From the NCBI GenBank assembly GCA_014859075.1, contig JACUUW010000111.1:1-6519 (forward strand): a stretch of 6,519 nt of DNA, in the 5' to 3' direction. Below the pieces are notes generated by a model. That model saw only the letters and a program-made list of their open reading frames with translations, made no database searches and was not told the origin of the DNA. This DNA is from Desulforudis sp. (GTDB taxonomy: Bacteria > Bacillota > Desulfotomaculia > Desulfotomaculales > Desulforudaceae). A program made the position numbers and the translations under genes. Below, piece after piece: positions 1 through 6,519 of the stretch. Numbering within the stretch: position 1 is the stretch's first letter; the number at the start of each line of letters is the position of its first letter.

Positions 1-537
1 CTGGTGCGGGGCGAGGATGGTGAAACGAATGCCTTGTTCCGCCAGAATGTCGAGAGTCTCCACGTTTACCGCGGTTTCCGGCAGGAACATCCCCTCCGGC
101 CGCCGGCCGAACCGGTACTCGAAATCGCGAATACCCCAGATCACCTGCGTCCGTTTGTCACGGCGGTTGGCCAGGGGCATGATCATGTGGCTGTAAGCAA
201 GCGCCAACGCCGAGCCGTGGCCCGAGAAACGCTGCCGGCTTTCCCGGTCGGCCTCGATTATCGCCCGGTAAACCTCCGGCGCTTTTGTTTCCATCCAGGA
301 AAGCAATGTCGGGCCGAAGTCGAAGCTGATTCTCGTGTAGTTGTTGACGATCCTCCGGATCCGGCCCTCCTCGTCCAGGATGCGCGAGGCGGTATTCGGC
401 TCGTAGCATTCGTAGGTGATACGCTCGTTCCAGTCGTGGTGCGGGTAGGCCGAATCCTGGAGTTCGATGGCCTCCAGCCAGGGGTTCTCCCGCGGCGGCT
501 GGTAAAAATGGCCGTGGATGCAGATGAACCGCTGCAT
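1..537 (-). CDS. Glycoside hydrolase family 57 protein, N-terminal 179 residues (runs off left edge)
   Basis: This is a partial gene: the frame stays open to the first base of the window. The visible residues are the start of a GH57 (beta/alpha)7-barrel. They show the early His motif HGHFYQPPRENPW (residues 8-20), then a conserved stretch ending in NERITYECYEPN (37-49), the GHG motif at 106-108, and GMFLPETA (149-156). E154 in the last motif is the likely catalytic nucleophile of the GH57 region-3 type. The acid/base Asp would lie further on, outside the window. This N-terminus resembles the long GH57 proteins that, from memory, often carry a C-terminal DUF3536 domain and sit in glycogen/trehalose clusters. 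Their exact substrate is poorly defined, with alpha-amylase, alpha-glucanotransferase or branching activity all possible. No signal peptide is seen, so it is probably cytoplasmic. The ATG at 537 is chosen because it has a strong ribosome site and starts 6 bases after the treZ stop. The GH57 call is firm; the activity is not. Confidence 0.9.
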   Translation of the reverse strand, partial: MQRFICIHGHFYQPPRENPWLEAIELQDSAYPHHDWNERITYECYEPNTASRILDEEGRIRRIVNNYTRISFDFGPTLLSWMETKAPEVYRAIIEADRESRQRFSGHGSALALAYSHMIMPLANRRDKRTQVIWGIRDFEYRFGRRPEGMFLPETAVNVETLDILAEQGIRFTILAPHQ

Positions 538-543
538 CGTGAT

Positions 544-2388
544 CTATGCCTCCTTCATCCGTACGAACAAGATGCAGGTTCGGGGGCTGATGGTGATCAC
601 AATCTCCCCGCCGGACTCAAGCTCCGCCGGTACTGCACCGCCCTCGCCCAACCAGCGCGCATCGGCGGTGTCCAGCCGTTTGCGCCAGCGCCCGGCAGGC
701 ACCGGAAGCGTAACGGTCAGGTCGGTGTCGCCGAAGTGAAACACAGTCCAGACCTCGTCGCCACCATCCCCATTGCGGACGAACAGCACCCGCTCCCGCC
801 CGTAAACGCCGACCTCCAGCGTCTCCCGGTCCGGTTCGGCCAGGGTCGGCAGTTCGCAGCGCAACCGGATCAGCACGCCGTACAGCTCATACAGCACCCG
901 GTGCCGCCCCTCTTCCCGCAAGCCGTGCTGGAGGCGGGAACGCCGGAAGGTCTCCTCGTCCTGCGGGTCGGGCACCTCATCCCACCCGAACCCGGCGAAT
1001 TCTTCGCGCCGGCCCTCCCGGACCGCCTTTACGAGTTCCGGATCCGTGTGGCTCGTGAAGTACTGGAAGGGTGCCGTCTCCCCGTATTCCTCCCCCATAA
1101 ACACCAGGGGTATGAACGGGGAGAGAATGACTGCGGCCGCGGCCAACTTCAGTCCGGAAAACGGAACCAGCACGCTAAGGCGTTCGCCTTGGGCGCGGTT
1201 GCCGACCTGATCGTGGTTCTGGGCGAACACCACAAACCGGTGGCCGGGGAAACGCCCCGGCGGGCGGCCGTGGCGGCGGCGCCGGTAGGCCGAGTACTGG
1301 CCGGTGTACACATACCCCTCACGAAAAGCCAGGGCCAGGTGCCGGACGGTACCGAAATCCCGGTAGTAGCCGGTCCGCTCTCCGGTCAACAGAGTGTGCA
1401 GGGCGTGGTGGAAGTCGTCGGTCCACTGGGCATCCATTCCGTACCCACCCAACTCCCGCGGCTTGATCAACCGGGGGTCGTTCAGGTCGCTTTCGGCGAT
1501 CACACACACCCGCCGCCCCAACTCCTCACCCCGCCGGTGGACGGCCGCCGTCAATTCCTCCAGGAAAGGCAGTGCCGCGGTATCCGTGATGGCGTGGACG
1601 GCGTCGAGCCGGAGGCCGTCGATGTGAAACTCCTCCAACCAGAAGAGCGCATTCTCGATGAAAAATCGCCGCACCCCGTCGCTCCCCGCGCCGTCCAAGT
1701 TCAGGGCCGTTCCCCAAGGGGTCCGATACCGTTCGGTGAAGTAGGGCCCGAAATCCCCCAGGTAGTTCCCCTCCGGCCCCAGGTGGTTGTACACCACGTC
1801 CAGGATCACCGCCATCCCGCGCCCGTGGCAGGCGTCCACCAGCCGCCGCAAACCCTCCGGCCCGCCGTAGGAGTGCTGCACCGCGAACGGAAAAACCCCG
1901 TCGTACCCCCAGTTCCTGTTGCCCGGGAACTGGGCGACGGGCATGAGTTCCAGGGCGGTGATCCCCAGTTCCCGCAGTCCGTCGAGGTGTGGAACGATGC
2001 CGTCGAAGTCTCCCGCCGGCGTGAACATGCCCACGTGTAGTTCGTACAGCACCAATTCTCGGAGGTTGGGGCCGAACCAGCATTCGTCCCCCCATGCATA
2101 AGCGCACGGGTCGATCACCTCCGACGGGCCGTGCACACCCCGGGGCTGGCAGCGGGAAGCCGGATCGGGCCGTTCCTTGCCGTCCAGTCGGTAGAAGTAC
2201 AGAGTGCCGGGGCCGACCCCGTCCGCCACTCCGTGGTGGTAACCCTTTTCGTTCCGGGCAAGCGGTACCAGTCTTTCCCGCGGTTTCACGATATGCACCG
2301 CCACGTCTTCGACGAACGGCGCCCAGACCCCGAAGGCGCACCGCTCGTCCCCCAGGTAGACGGCCCCCAGCCGTACCTGCCGTGTCAC
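544..2388 (-). CDS. treZ: Malto-oligosyltrehalose trehalohydrolase (TreZ)
   Basis: This 614-residue cytoplasmic GH13 enzyme (EC 3.2.1.141) hydrolyses the alpha-1,4 bond next to the terminal trehalosyl unit of maltooligosyl-trehalose and releases free trehalose. It is the second step of the TreY-TreZ route. An N-terminal CBM48-like beta domain (about 1-95) ends with the family signature PDPASRCQPRGVHGPS (74-89). The barrel follows, with ELHVGMFTPAG (116-126), VVYNHLGPEGNY (198-209) and GLRLDAVHAI (258-267). The inferred catalytic residues are nucleophile D262, acid/base E299 in IAESD, and D393 in NHDQVGNR. The E-to-D spacing of 94 matches Sulfolobus TreZ (E283/D377, from memory). GGYGMDAQWTDDFHHALH (314-331) is also typical of TreZ, and a beta C-terminal domain closes the protein. 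The length is usual for bacterial TreZ. The GTG start at 2388 overlaps the glgB stop by 4 bases. No treY is visible, although its product supplies the substrate. The identification is very secure. Confidence 0.97.
   Translation of the reverse strand: MTRQVRLGAVYLGDERCAFGVWAPFVEDVAVHIVKPRERLVPLARNEKGYHHGVADGVGPGTLYFYRLDGKERPDPASRCQPRGVHGPSEVIDPCAYAWGDECWFGPNLRELVLYELHVGMFTPAGDFDGIVPHLDGLRELGITALELMPVAQFPGNRNWGYDGVFPFAVQHSYGGPEGLRRLVDACHGRGMAVILDVVYNHLGPEGNYLGDFGPYFTERYRTPWGTALNLDGAGSDGVRRFFIENALFWLEEFHIDGLRLDAVHAITDTAALPFLEELTAAVHRRGEELGRRVCVIAESDLNDPRLIKPRELGGYGMDAQWTDDFHHALHTLLTGERTGYYRDFGTVRHLALAFREGYVYTGQYSAYRRRRHGRPPGRFPGHRFVVFAQNHDQVGNRAQGERLSVLVPFSGLKLAAAAVILSPFIPLVFMGEEYGETAPFQYFTSHTDPELVKAVREGRREEFAGFGWDEVPDPQDEETFRRSRLQHGLREEGRHRVLYELYGVLIRLRCELPTLAEPDRETLEVGVYGRERVLFVRNGDGGDEVWTVFHFGDTDLTVTLPVPAGRWRKRLDTADARWLGEGGAVPAELESGGEIVITISPRTCILFVRMKEA
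549..555 (-). promoter_or_regulatory. Ribosome binding site of the GH57 gene
   Basis: The minus strand reads AAGGAGG, a full match to the anti-Shine-Dalgarno sequence, 11 bases before the ATG at 537. The site lies inside the last codons of treZ. Translation of the two genes is therefore probably coupled, and the site supports the chosen start. Confidence 0.85.
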
Positions 2389-4310
2389 GACTCCACTCCT
2401 TCGCTCTTCAGAAATATCGCGCCCAGCGGCGGCAGGTTAAGGTCCAACGAATGCTCCCGGCCGTGCTGCGGAATCGCATGGGCCTCGACCCGGCCCAGAT
2501 TGCCCACGCCGCTGCCCCCGTATTCCCCGGCGTCGCTGTTCAGCACTTCATGCCAGAGCCCGCCGCGCGGGGCACCGACCCTGTAGTGGCGGCGGGGCAC
2601 CGGAGTGAAACTGAAAACAGCCAGCACCAGGTCGTCCGTGGACCGCCCCCGGCGCAGCATGCTGACCACGCCCTGTTCCACGTCGCCAGCGTCGATCCAG
2701 GCAAAGCCCTCCCGGTAGAAATCCAGTTCGTGCAACGCCGGTTCGTCCCGGTACAGCCGGTTCAGGTGCTCCACCCAACGCTCCAGGCCGGCGTGCAACG
2801 GGTGGTCCAGCAGGTGCCAGTCCAGGCTGGTGTCGTGATCCCACTCCCGCCACTGGCCGAACTCGCCGCCCATGAACAAGAGTTTTTTGCCAGGCAGGGC
2901 GTACATGTAACCGTACAGCAGCCGCAGGTTGGCGAATTGCTGCCAGTAGTCCCCGGGCATTTTAGCCAGAAGCGAGCCCTTGCCGTGTACCACCTCGTCG
3001 TGGGAAAGAGGGAGAATGAAGTTCTCGGTAAACGCGTAAAGCGAACGGAACGTCAGGTCGTTGTGGTGGTACTTGCGGTGGACCGGATCTCTGGCCATGT
3101 ACTTCAGAGTGTCGTGCATCCAGCCCATATCCCACTTCATCCCGAAGCCCAGTCCGCCGACATAGGTCGGCCGGGAGACCATGGGCCAGGCGGTTGATTC
3201 CTCGGCCATCACCTGCACGTCCGGGTGGTTCCGGTAAACCTCTTCGTTCAGGCGGCGCAGGAAACTGATGGCCTCCAGGTTCTCCCGGCCGCCATACACG
3301 TTGGGAACCCACTCCCCGTCCCGGCGGGAGTAATCCCGATAGAGCATGGACGCGACCGCATCGACCCGCAGGCCGTCAACGTGGTATTTGTCCAACCAGA
3401 ACAGCGCGCTCGAAATCAGGAAGCTGCGCACCTCGTGCCGTCCATGGTTGAAGATGCAGCTCTTCCAGTCCGGATGGTATCCCTCCCGCGGATCGGCGTG
3501 CTCGAACAGGTGCGTCCCGTCGAAGTAGCCCAGCCCGTGTCCGTCGTTCGGGAAATGAGACGGCACCCAGTCCAGGATCACCCCGATCCCGTGCCGGTGC
3601 AGGTAGTCGACCAGGTACATGAAATCCCGGGGCGTCCCGTAGCGGCTGGTGGGCGCGAAGTACCCGGTCTTCTGGTAGCCCCAGCAGGCGTAAAAGGGAT
3701 GTTCCATGACCGGCAGGAACTCCACATGGGTGAACCCCAACCGCATCACGTGCGCCGCCAGCTTCGGTGCCAATTCCCGGTAGGTAAGCGGCAGGTGGCC
3801 CTCCTCCGGCACCCGCATCCAGGAACCCAGGTGCACTTCGTAGATCGCCCAGGGGGCGTTGGCGGCGTTGGCGGCGTGCCGCCGGGACATCCACTCCTCG
3901 TCCCCCCAAGTGTATTCCAGGTCCCACACTACCGCGGCGGTCAACGGCGGCACTTCGCAATAGAAAGCAAAGGGGTCGGCCTTTTCGACCTGGTACCCGT
4001 CCCAGCGCGACACCAGGTGGTACTTGTAGCGGGTGCCCTGCTCCACCCCCGGAACGAACCCGTCCCAGACGCCGGACAGGCCCCGGGCCCGTAGCGGGCT
4101 GTTGTCCGGGGTCCAATCGTTGAACTCCCCGACTACCGAGACCCGCTCGGCGTTCGGTGCCCAGACCGCGAAATAGGTTCCCGATACCCCGTCCACGCTC
4201 CACGGCCGAGACCCCAGTTTCTCGTACAGACGGAAATGGTTCCCCTCGTTGAACAGGTACAGGTCATCCTCGGTCAGGAGCGTGACGTCGTGTCTCGTCA
4301 TTGGGTCCAT
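2385..4310 (-). CDS. glgB: 1,4-alpha-glucan (glycogen) branching enzyme GlgB
   Basis: This 641-residue cytoplasmic GH13 enzyme (EC 2.4.1.18) cuts an alpha-1,4 glucan chain and transfers the segment to a 6-OH, creating the alpha-1,6 branches of glycogen. A CBM48 domain lies at about 17-130 (LYLFNEGNHFRLYEKLG, then FAVWAPNAERVSVVGEFNDW). The barrel carries YEVHLGSW (157-164), the branching-enzyme motif GYQKTGYFAPTSRYG (211-225), and nucleophile D317 in GLRVDAVASMLYRDYSR. Acid/base E370 is in MAEEST and stabiliser D438 is in LSHDEVVHGKGS. The spacings 53 and 68 equal those of E. coli GlgB (D405/E458/D526, from memory). A beta C-terminal domain follows from about 545. The extra N-terminal N1 module of the 728-residue E. 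coli enzyme is missing, as in the shorter bacterial type. The start is ATG 4310, with GAGG 5 bases upstream; ATG 4301 (residue 4) is the alternative. Either start lies inside the 3' end of malQ. No further in-frame start occurs before the conserved N-terminus. Confidence 0.98.
   Translation of the reverse strand: MDPMTRHDVTLLTEDDLYLFNEGNHFRLYEKLGSRPWSVDGVSGTYFAVWAPNAERVSVVGEFNDWTPDNSPLRARGLSGVWDGFVPGVEQGTRYKYHLVSRWDGYQVEKADPFAFYCEVPPLTAAVVWDLEYTWGDEEWMSRRHAANAANAPWAIYEVHLGSWMRVPEEGHLPLTYRELAPKLAAHVMRLGFTHVEFLPVMEHPFYACWGYQKTGYFAPTSRYGTPRDFMYLVDYLHRHGIGVILDWVPSHFPNDGHGLGYFDGTHLFEHADPREGYHPDWKSCIFNHGRHEVRSFLISSALFWLDKYHVDGLRVDAVASMLYRDYSRRDGEWVPNVYGGRENLEAISFLRRLNEEVYRNHPDVQVMAEESTAWPMVSRPTYVGGLGFGMKWDMGWMHDTLKYMARDPVHRKYHHNDLTFRSLYAFTENFILPLSHDEVVHGKGSLLAKMPGDYWQQFANLRLLYGYMYALPGKKLLFMGGEFGQWREWDHDTSLDWHLLDHPLHAGLERWVEHLNRLYRDEPALHELDFYREGFAWIDAGDVEQGVVSMLRRGRSTDDLVLAVFSFTPVPRRHYRVGAPRGGLWHEVLNSDAGEYGGSGVGNLGRVEAHAIPQHGREHSLDLNLPPLGAIFLKSEGVES
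2396..2401 (-). promoter_or_regulatory. Ribosome binding site of treZ
   Basis: The minus strand reads AAGGAG, 7 bases before the GTG at 2388 and within the last codons of glgB. This supports the GTG as the true treZ start. Together with the GTGA stop/start overlap it points to translational coupling of glgB and treZ. Confidence 0.8.
3855..3877. repeat. 9-bp in-frame tandem repeat in glgB (2.6 copies)
   Basis: The plus strand carries GGCGTTGGC twice in direct succession (3855-3863 and 3864-3872), followed by a partial third copy, GGCGT (3873-3877). On the coding strand it encodes residues 146-152, AANAANA. This is the linker between the CBM48 domain and the barrel, just before PWAIYEVHLGSW. 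The period is a multiple of three, so copy changes would keep the frame. Confidence 0.8.
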
Positions 4311-6357
4311 CCCCACCTCGCCGATAATTGATTTCCCGCAGTGCCGCCAGAACCGTCGGCATCCGGCTGAACTCCTCGAACCGGTACCGCGCTTTCCGCC
4401 GCCAGTTGGGGCGTTCCGGCCCCGTGCCCGGCTCATTCTGGGGCCGGGTCTCCAGCCAGAGGTCCTCCAGGTTCACCAACACCACCCGGGCCCGACTTGC
4501 CGCCAGGCTGGCCAGGCAGGCCCGCAGCACGGCCCCGGTTTCGTCCGGTGGCACCTCGGGCCAGCCCCGCCGACGCAGGAAAAGACACAGGGTAACCCGA
4601 TCCACGAGCTCCTTTTCAGACCAAAAAGCAGCGAAGGTTGGCGTGTCGTGAGTGTTCAGGCAGGTCAGGGCGTCGGCCGGCACGGGGCGCAACACCTTCC
4701 GGGCGTCCGGAGCGTGTTCGAACGGCAGCAAATACATCCGCTGGATCTTGTGCCGGGCCATGGCCGTCCGCACCTCCGGCGGCACGGTACCCAAATCCTC
4801 ACCCACAATGAGTGTCCGGTGCCGGTGGGATTCCAGGGCCAAAACGGCGTAGAATTCCTCCGACCGATAGCGCACGTACACCCCGTCGCGCGCCGGCATG
4901 CCCCGGGGCACCCAGAACAGACGGTGCAGGCCCATCACGTGGTCGATCCTCAGAACGCCGGCGTGCCGGAGATGGTGGCGCAGCCCGGCGATGTAGTACT
5001 GGTAGCCTTGCTCCCTGATCCCCTCCGGGTGCAAGGGCGGAAAGCCCCAGTTCTGCCCCTGCTCGAAAAAGGCGTCCGGCGGTGCACCGCCGCCGGCCTC
5101 CAGTGCAAAAGCGTCGCGTTCGCGCCAAGTGTCGTACCCGTCGCGGTGGACCCCCAACGGCAGGTCCAGGCACAACCCCGGCCCGCGGCGTCGTGCCCGG
5201 GCCGACAAAGCTTGCAGCTGCTCGTCGGCCAGCCACTGTACGTACAGGTGGTATCGTTCGGCGTCGGAATCGTAATCCCCAGCCTCGAGCAAGCCGTCCC
5301 GCATCCGGGCCGGCCAGACCGGCCACCCCGTACGCTGCGTTTCCCCGGCCGCCCGGAAACGGGCGTAGTCCCGCGCCGACGGATGCGTCGCCGCCCAGCG
5401 CTCCAGCGCCGGCAAACGCCCCGAGTCCCCGGCGAAGCAGCAGCGCGCCAGCAGTTCCAACATCCGGCGCTTGGCGGCCATCCCGCGGCGGTAGTCCACC
5501 AGCGGCGCAGCCCGAAGGGCCGCCGTCTCCTCCCGGAACTCCGCGGAGTCCACCAACTTCAAGGCCGCCGGGCAAACTTCCATTTCGGGGACACGGTCCA
5601 CGTCCAGGTAGAATTCATTCCAGAAAAGCCGGCTCAGCGGCGCGTACGGACTCGGATCAAAAGGTTCGCCCAGAAAGCCGGCCAGGAGCGGAAGGGTGCC
5701 CACCAGCCCCCCATTCAGATGCTGCACCCAGCGCACAAGGTTCTCCAGGTCGCCGAAATCTCCGGCTCCCCAATCCCGTTCCGACTGCAGAGCGTAGAGC
5801 GGCAGAAAGATTCCCCAGGTCCGCCCCGGGGCCCCGGCGGGAAACGTAAAGGCCTCCTGCGGTGCGCTTATGACCAGAGTTTGCCACGTACCAACAGGGA
5901 AGGCCAGCGTCAGCCGGTGGTATCCCCACGGCAGCCCCGGGGGCAGAACAAGCTGCCGGACCACGTAGTCCACGCCCTCCACCGCCGCCGTCCGCAACAC
6001 GGGCAGGCGGCCCAGGTCGCAGGAAAAACACCGCACCTCCCCGCCTTCCAGTTCGAGCCGGCATTCCGCCCTGCCTCCGGCCCGGTCCACAGGCAGCCGC
6101 AGATTAATGTACAGGTGTTTCCCAGACCACCCCACCACCACCGGCTCACAGCCCCGCCGCCACAGCGCCTGCCGGCGTTCCCTGAGTGCCTCAGCGACGT
6201 CGGTCAGTTCCGCCACCGGGGCGCCCAAAGCCCGGAGCACAGCCAGGAGCGCCTCCGGGTGGGCTTCCCGGCGCTCACCCGCAACGTCGCGGTACGCGGT
6301 CTGTACACCGTACAACCGGGCCAACCGGCAAAGCGGGCGAATCACCTGTATCGTCAT
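4264..6357 (-). CDS. malQ: 4-alpha-glucanotransferase (amylomaltase) MalQ, GH77
   Basis: This 697-residue cytoplasmic GH77 enzyme (EC 2.4.1.25) moves maltooligosyl units between linear alpha-1,4 glucans. It supplies longer chains for branching or glucose for metabolism. An N-terminal extension of about 175 residues, holding a beta-sheet domain, precedes the barrel, as in the E. coli type (694 residues) and unlike the short Thermus type of about 500. Barrel motifs are FLPLYALQSERDWGAGDFGDL (184-204), SPYAPLSRLFWNEFYLDV (236-253), GQNWGFPP (434-441), nucleophile D472 in LRIDHVMGL, acid/base E520 in VGEDLG, and stabiliser D571 in NTHDTPT. The spacings 48 and 51 are close to E. coli MalQ (D448/E496/D548, from memory). 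The conserved C-terminus ends near EEFSRMPTVLAALREIN. The last ~17 residues are a hydrophilic tail whose DNA overlaps the start of glgB by 47 bases. ATG 6357 is chosen because conserved sequence begins right after it. An upstream in-frame GTG at 6444 would translate through a hairpin and is less likely. This is the first visible gene of the operon. Confidence 0.97.
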   Translation of the reverse strand: MTIQVIRPLCRLARLYGVQTAYRDVAGERREAHPEALLAVLRALGAPVAELTDVAEALRERRQALWRRGCEPVVVGWSGKHLYINLRLPVDRAGGRAECRLELEGGEVRCFSCDLGRLPVLRTAAVEGVDYVVRQLVLPPGLPWGYHRLTLAFPVGTWQTLVISAPQEAFTFPAGAPGRTWGIFLPLYALQSERDWGAGDFGDLENLVRWVQHLNGGLVGTLPLLAGFLGEPFDPSPYAPLSRLFWNEFYLDVDRVPEMEVCPAALKLVDSAEFREETAALRAAPLVDYRRGMAAKRRMLELLARCCFAGDSGRLPALERWAATHPSARDYARFRAAGETQRTGWPVWPARMRDGLLEAGDYDSDAERYHLYVQWLADEQLQALSARARRRGPGLCLDLPLGVHRDGYDTWRERDAFALEAGGGAPPDAFFEQGQNWGFPPLHPEGIREQGYQYYIAGLRHHLRHAGVLRIDHVMGLHRLFWVPRGMPARDGVYVRYRSEEFYAVLALESHRHRTLIVGEDLGTVPPEVRTAMARHKIQRMYLLPFEHAPDARKVLRPVPADALTCLNTHDTPTFAAFWSEKELVDRVTLCLFLRRRGWPEVPPDETGAVLRACLASLAASRARVVLVNLEDLWLETRPQNEPGTGPERPNWRRKARYRFEEFSRMPTVLAALREINYRRGGDGPNDETRRHAPDRG
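4314..4319 (-). promoter_or_regulatory. Ribosome binding site of glgB
   Basis: The minus strand reads GAGGTG. Counted from GAGG (4319-4316), the spacing is 5 bases to ATG 4310 and 14 to ATG 4301, which favours 4310. The extended match to GAGGTG would also allow 4301. The site lies within the malQ coding sequence. Confidence 0.6.
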
Positions 6358-6361
6358 AAAA

Positions 6362-6370
6362 CCCTGCCTT
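6362..6370 (-). promoter_or_regulatory. Weak ribosome binding site of malQ
   Basis: The minus strand reads AAGGCAGGG before ATG 6357, with AAGG 9 bases and GGG 4 bases upstream. It is weaker than the sites of treZ and the GH57 gene, so malQ translation may be less efficient or dependent on leader structure. Confidence 0.5.
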
Positions 6371-6388
6371 ACTATACTAGGTAATTTT

Positions 6389-6411
6389 AAACGCCCTCCC
6401 GGGCGCTTTTT
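6389..6411 (+). terminator. Terminator-like hairpin, possibly bidirectional or an attenuator
   Basis: A 5-bp GC stem (CGCCC 6392-6396 and GGGCG 6401-6405) encloses the 4-base loop TCCC. Beyond one bulged C, an AAA/TTT extension is possible. In plus-strand sense the stem is followed by five Ts (6407-6411), the classic intrinsic-terminator form. In minus-strand sense it is followed by TTTAAAATT, a weaker tail. No plus-strand gene lies to its left. It may therefore be a bidirectional terminator of an unseen minus-strand gene to the right, a block to antisense transcription, or an element of the malQ leader. Confidence 0.5.
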
Positions 6412-6493
6412 AGTGTATCCGAAGCAGATTGGGTCGATGCGCACCCCGGCCTTATTCGCGCCTACGTGAGTGTAAGGTTTAAGTAGGTGATGC

Positions 6494-6519
6494 GAGGTCG
6501 GAAATAGAAGTGAGACCTC
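6494..6519. repeat. Perfect 6-bp inverted repeat at the right edge
   Basis: GAGGTC (6494-6499) and GACCTC (6514-6519) form a perfect inverted repeat around a 14-base A-rich spacer (plus strand). The window stops exactly at the outer arm, so the repeat could extend. It could be an operator or an RNA hairpin. No T-run follows it in either visible direction. Confidence 0.35.

Larger units (their letters stand above)
6358..6519 (-). other. Non-coding leader upstream of malQ (continues past right edge)
   Basis: No gene is supported in these 162 bases on either strand. The minus strand contains a terminator-like hairpin and, at the edge, a second inverted repeat. No convincing sigma-70 promoter pair is visible. 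TATAGT (6376-6371) resembles a -10 box but has no -35 partner, and a start from it would remove most of the malQ ribosome site. TACACT occurs twice (6474-6469 and 6417-6412), also without a -35 partner. The operon promoter is either weak, of another sigma class, or beyond the right edge. Confidence 0.6.

Noticed and set aside
4..2040. A 678-codon open frame on the plus strand opposite GH57 and treZ
   Set aside because: It has no recognisable motifs, is rich in Pro/Arg/Val/Gln/His, and lies opposite clearly coding sequence. Long antisense open frames are expected in GC-rich genes that avoid TTA, CTA and TCA codons.
2094..4094. Plus-strand open frames of 367 and 289 codons opposite glgB and the start of treZ
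   Set aside because: Antisense shadows without domain features. The minus-strand GlgB reading has all family motifs.
4311..4436. A longer glgB starting at ATG 4436
   Set aside because: The extra 42 residues are the out-of-frame reading of malQ and do not resemble a GlgB N-terminus. A ribosome site precedes 4310.
6371..6376. TATAGT as the -10 box of the malQ promoter
   Set aside because: There is no -35 match 16-18 bases upstream (the position falls in the GC hairpin), and the predicted transcript would start about 7 bases before the ATG and lose most of the ribosome site.
4249..6384. A 711-codon open frame on the plus strand opposite malQ
   Set aside because: Same reason: a shadow of malQ with low-complexity, motif-free translation and no ribosome site recognised.
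6358..6444. A longer malQ starting at the in-frame GTG at 6444
   Set aside because: It would add 29 residues not resembling MalQ, read through the hairpin, and lacks a clear ribosome site. Conserved MalQ sequence begins soon after ATG 6357.
6490..6507. Tiny plus-strand reading frame (MRGRK) after a GTAGG sequence
   Set aside because: Five codons with no context. It is within chance expectation and overlaps the inverted repeat.

Overview
The window is a tightly packed, single-strand piece of a bacterial operon for alpha-glucan (glycogen/maltodextrin) and trehalose metabolism. All genes are on the minus strand, so transcription runs from right to left. The DNA is GC-rich (above 60% by eye) and has strong Shine-Dalgarno sites of the AAGGAGG type, one GTG start, and gene junctions that overlap or nearly touch. 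This fits a GC-rich anaerobic or thermophilic bacterium, for example a GC-rich Firmicute or a Geobacter-like deltaproteobacterium. The lineage is a guess, because nothing in the window fixes it.

Layout in order of transcription. Positions 6519-6358 are a non-coding leader with two inverted repeats, one of them a terminator-like hairpin. malQ (6357-4264) encodes a GH77 4-alpha-glucanotransferase. glgB (4310-2385) encodes a GH13 glycogen branching enzyme and starts inside the end of malQ. treZ (2388-544) encodes malto-oligosyltrehalose trehalohydrolase and starts with a 4-base GTGA overlap on the glgB stop. A family 57 glycoside hydrolase gene (537-1) starts 6 bases after the treZ stop and runs off the left edge. 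There is no intergenic stretch over 300 bases.

How the genes could work together: MalQ exchanges and lengthens linear maltodextrins, GlgB introduces alpha-1,6 branches, and TreZ releases trehalose from maltooligosyl-trehalose made by TreY. The GH57 enzyme acts on an alpha-glucan of unknown nature. The TreY partner that TreZ requires, a debranching enzyme, and a glycogen synthase are not in the window. They may lie beyond the left edge or elsewhere in the genome.

All three complete genes look intact, with the expected catalytic triads at the expected spacing. I see no mobile element, CRISPR array, tRNA or rRNA. The window is ordinary primary metabolism. The most interesting points are the hairpin leader without a convincing promoter, the 47-base malQ/glgB overlap, and the pairing of TreZ with a GH57 enzyme.
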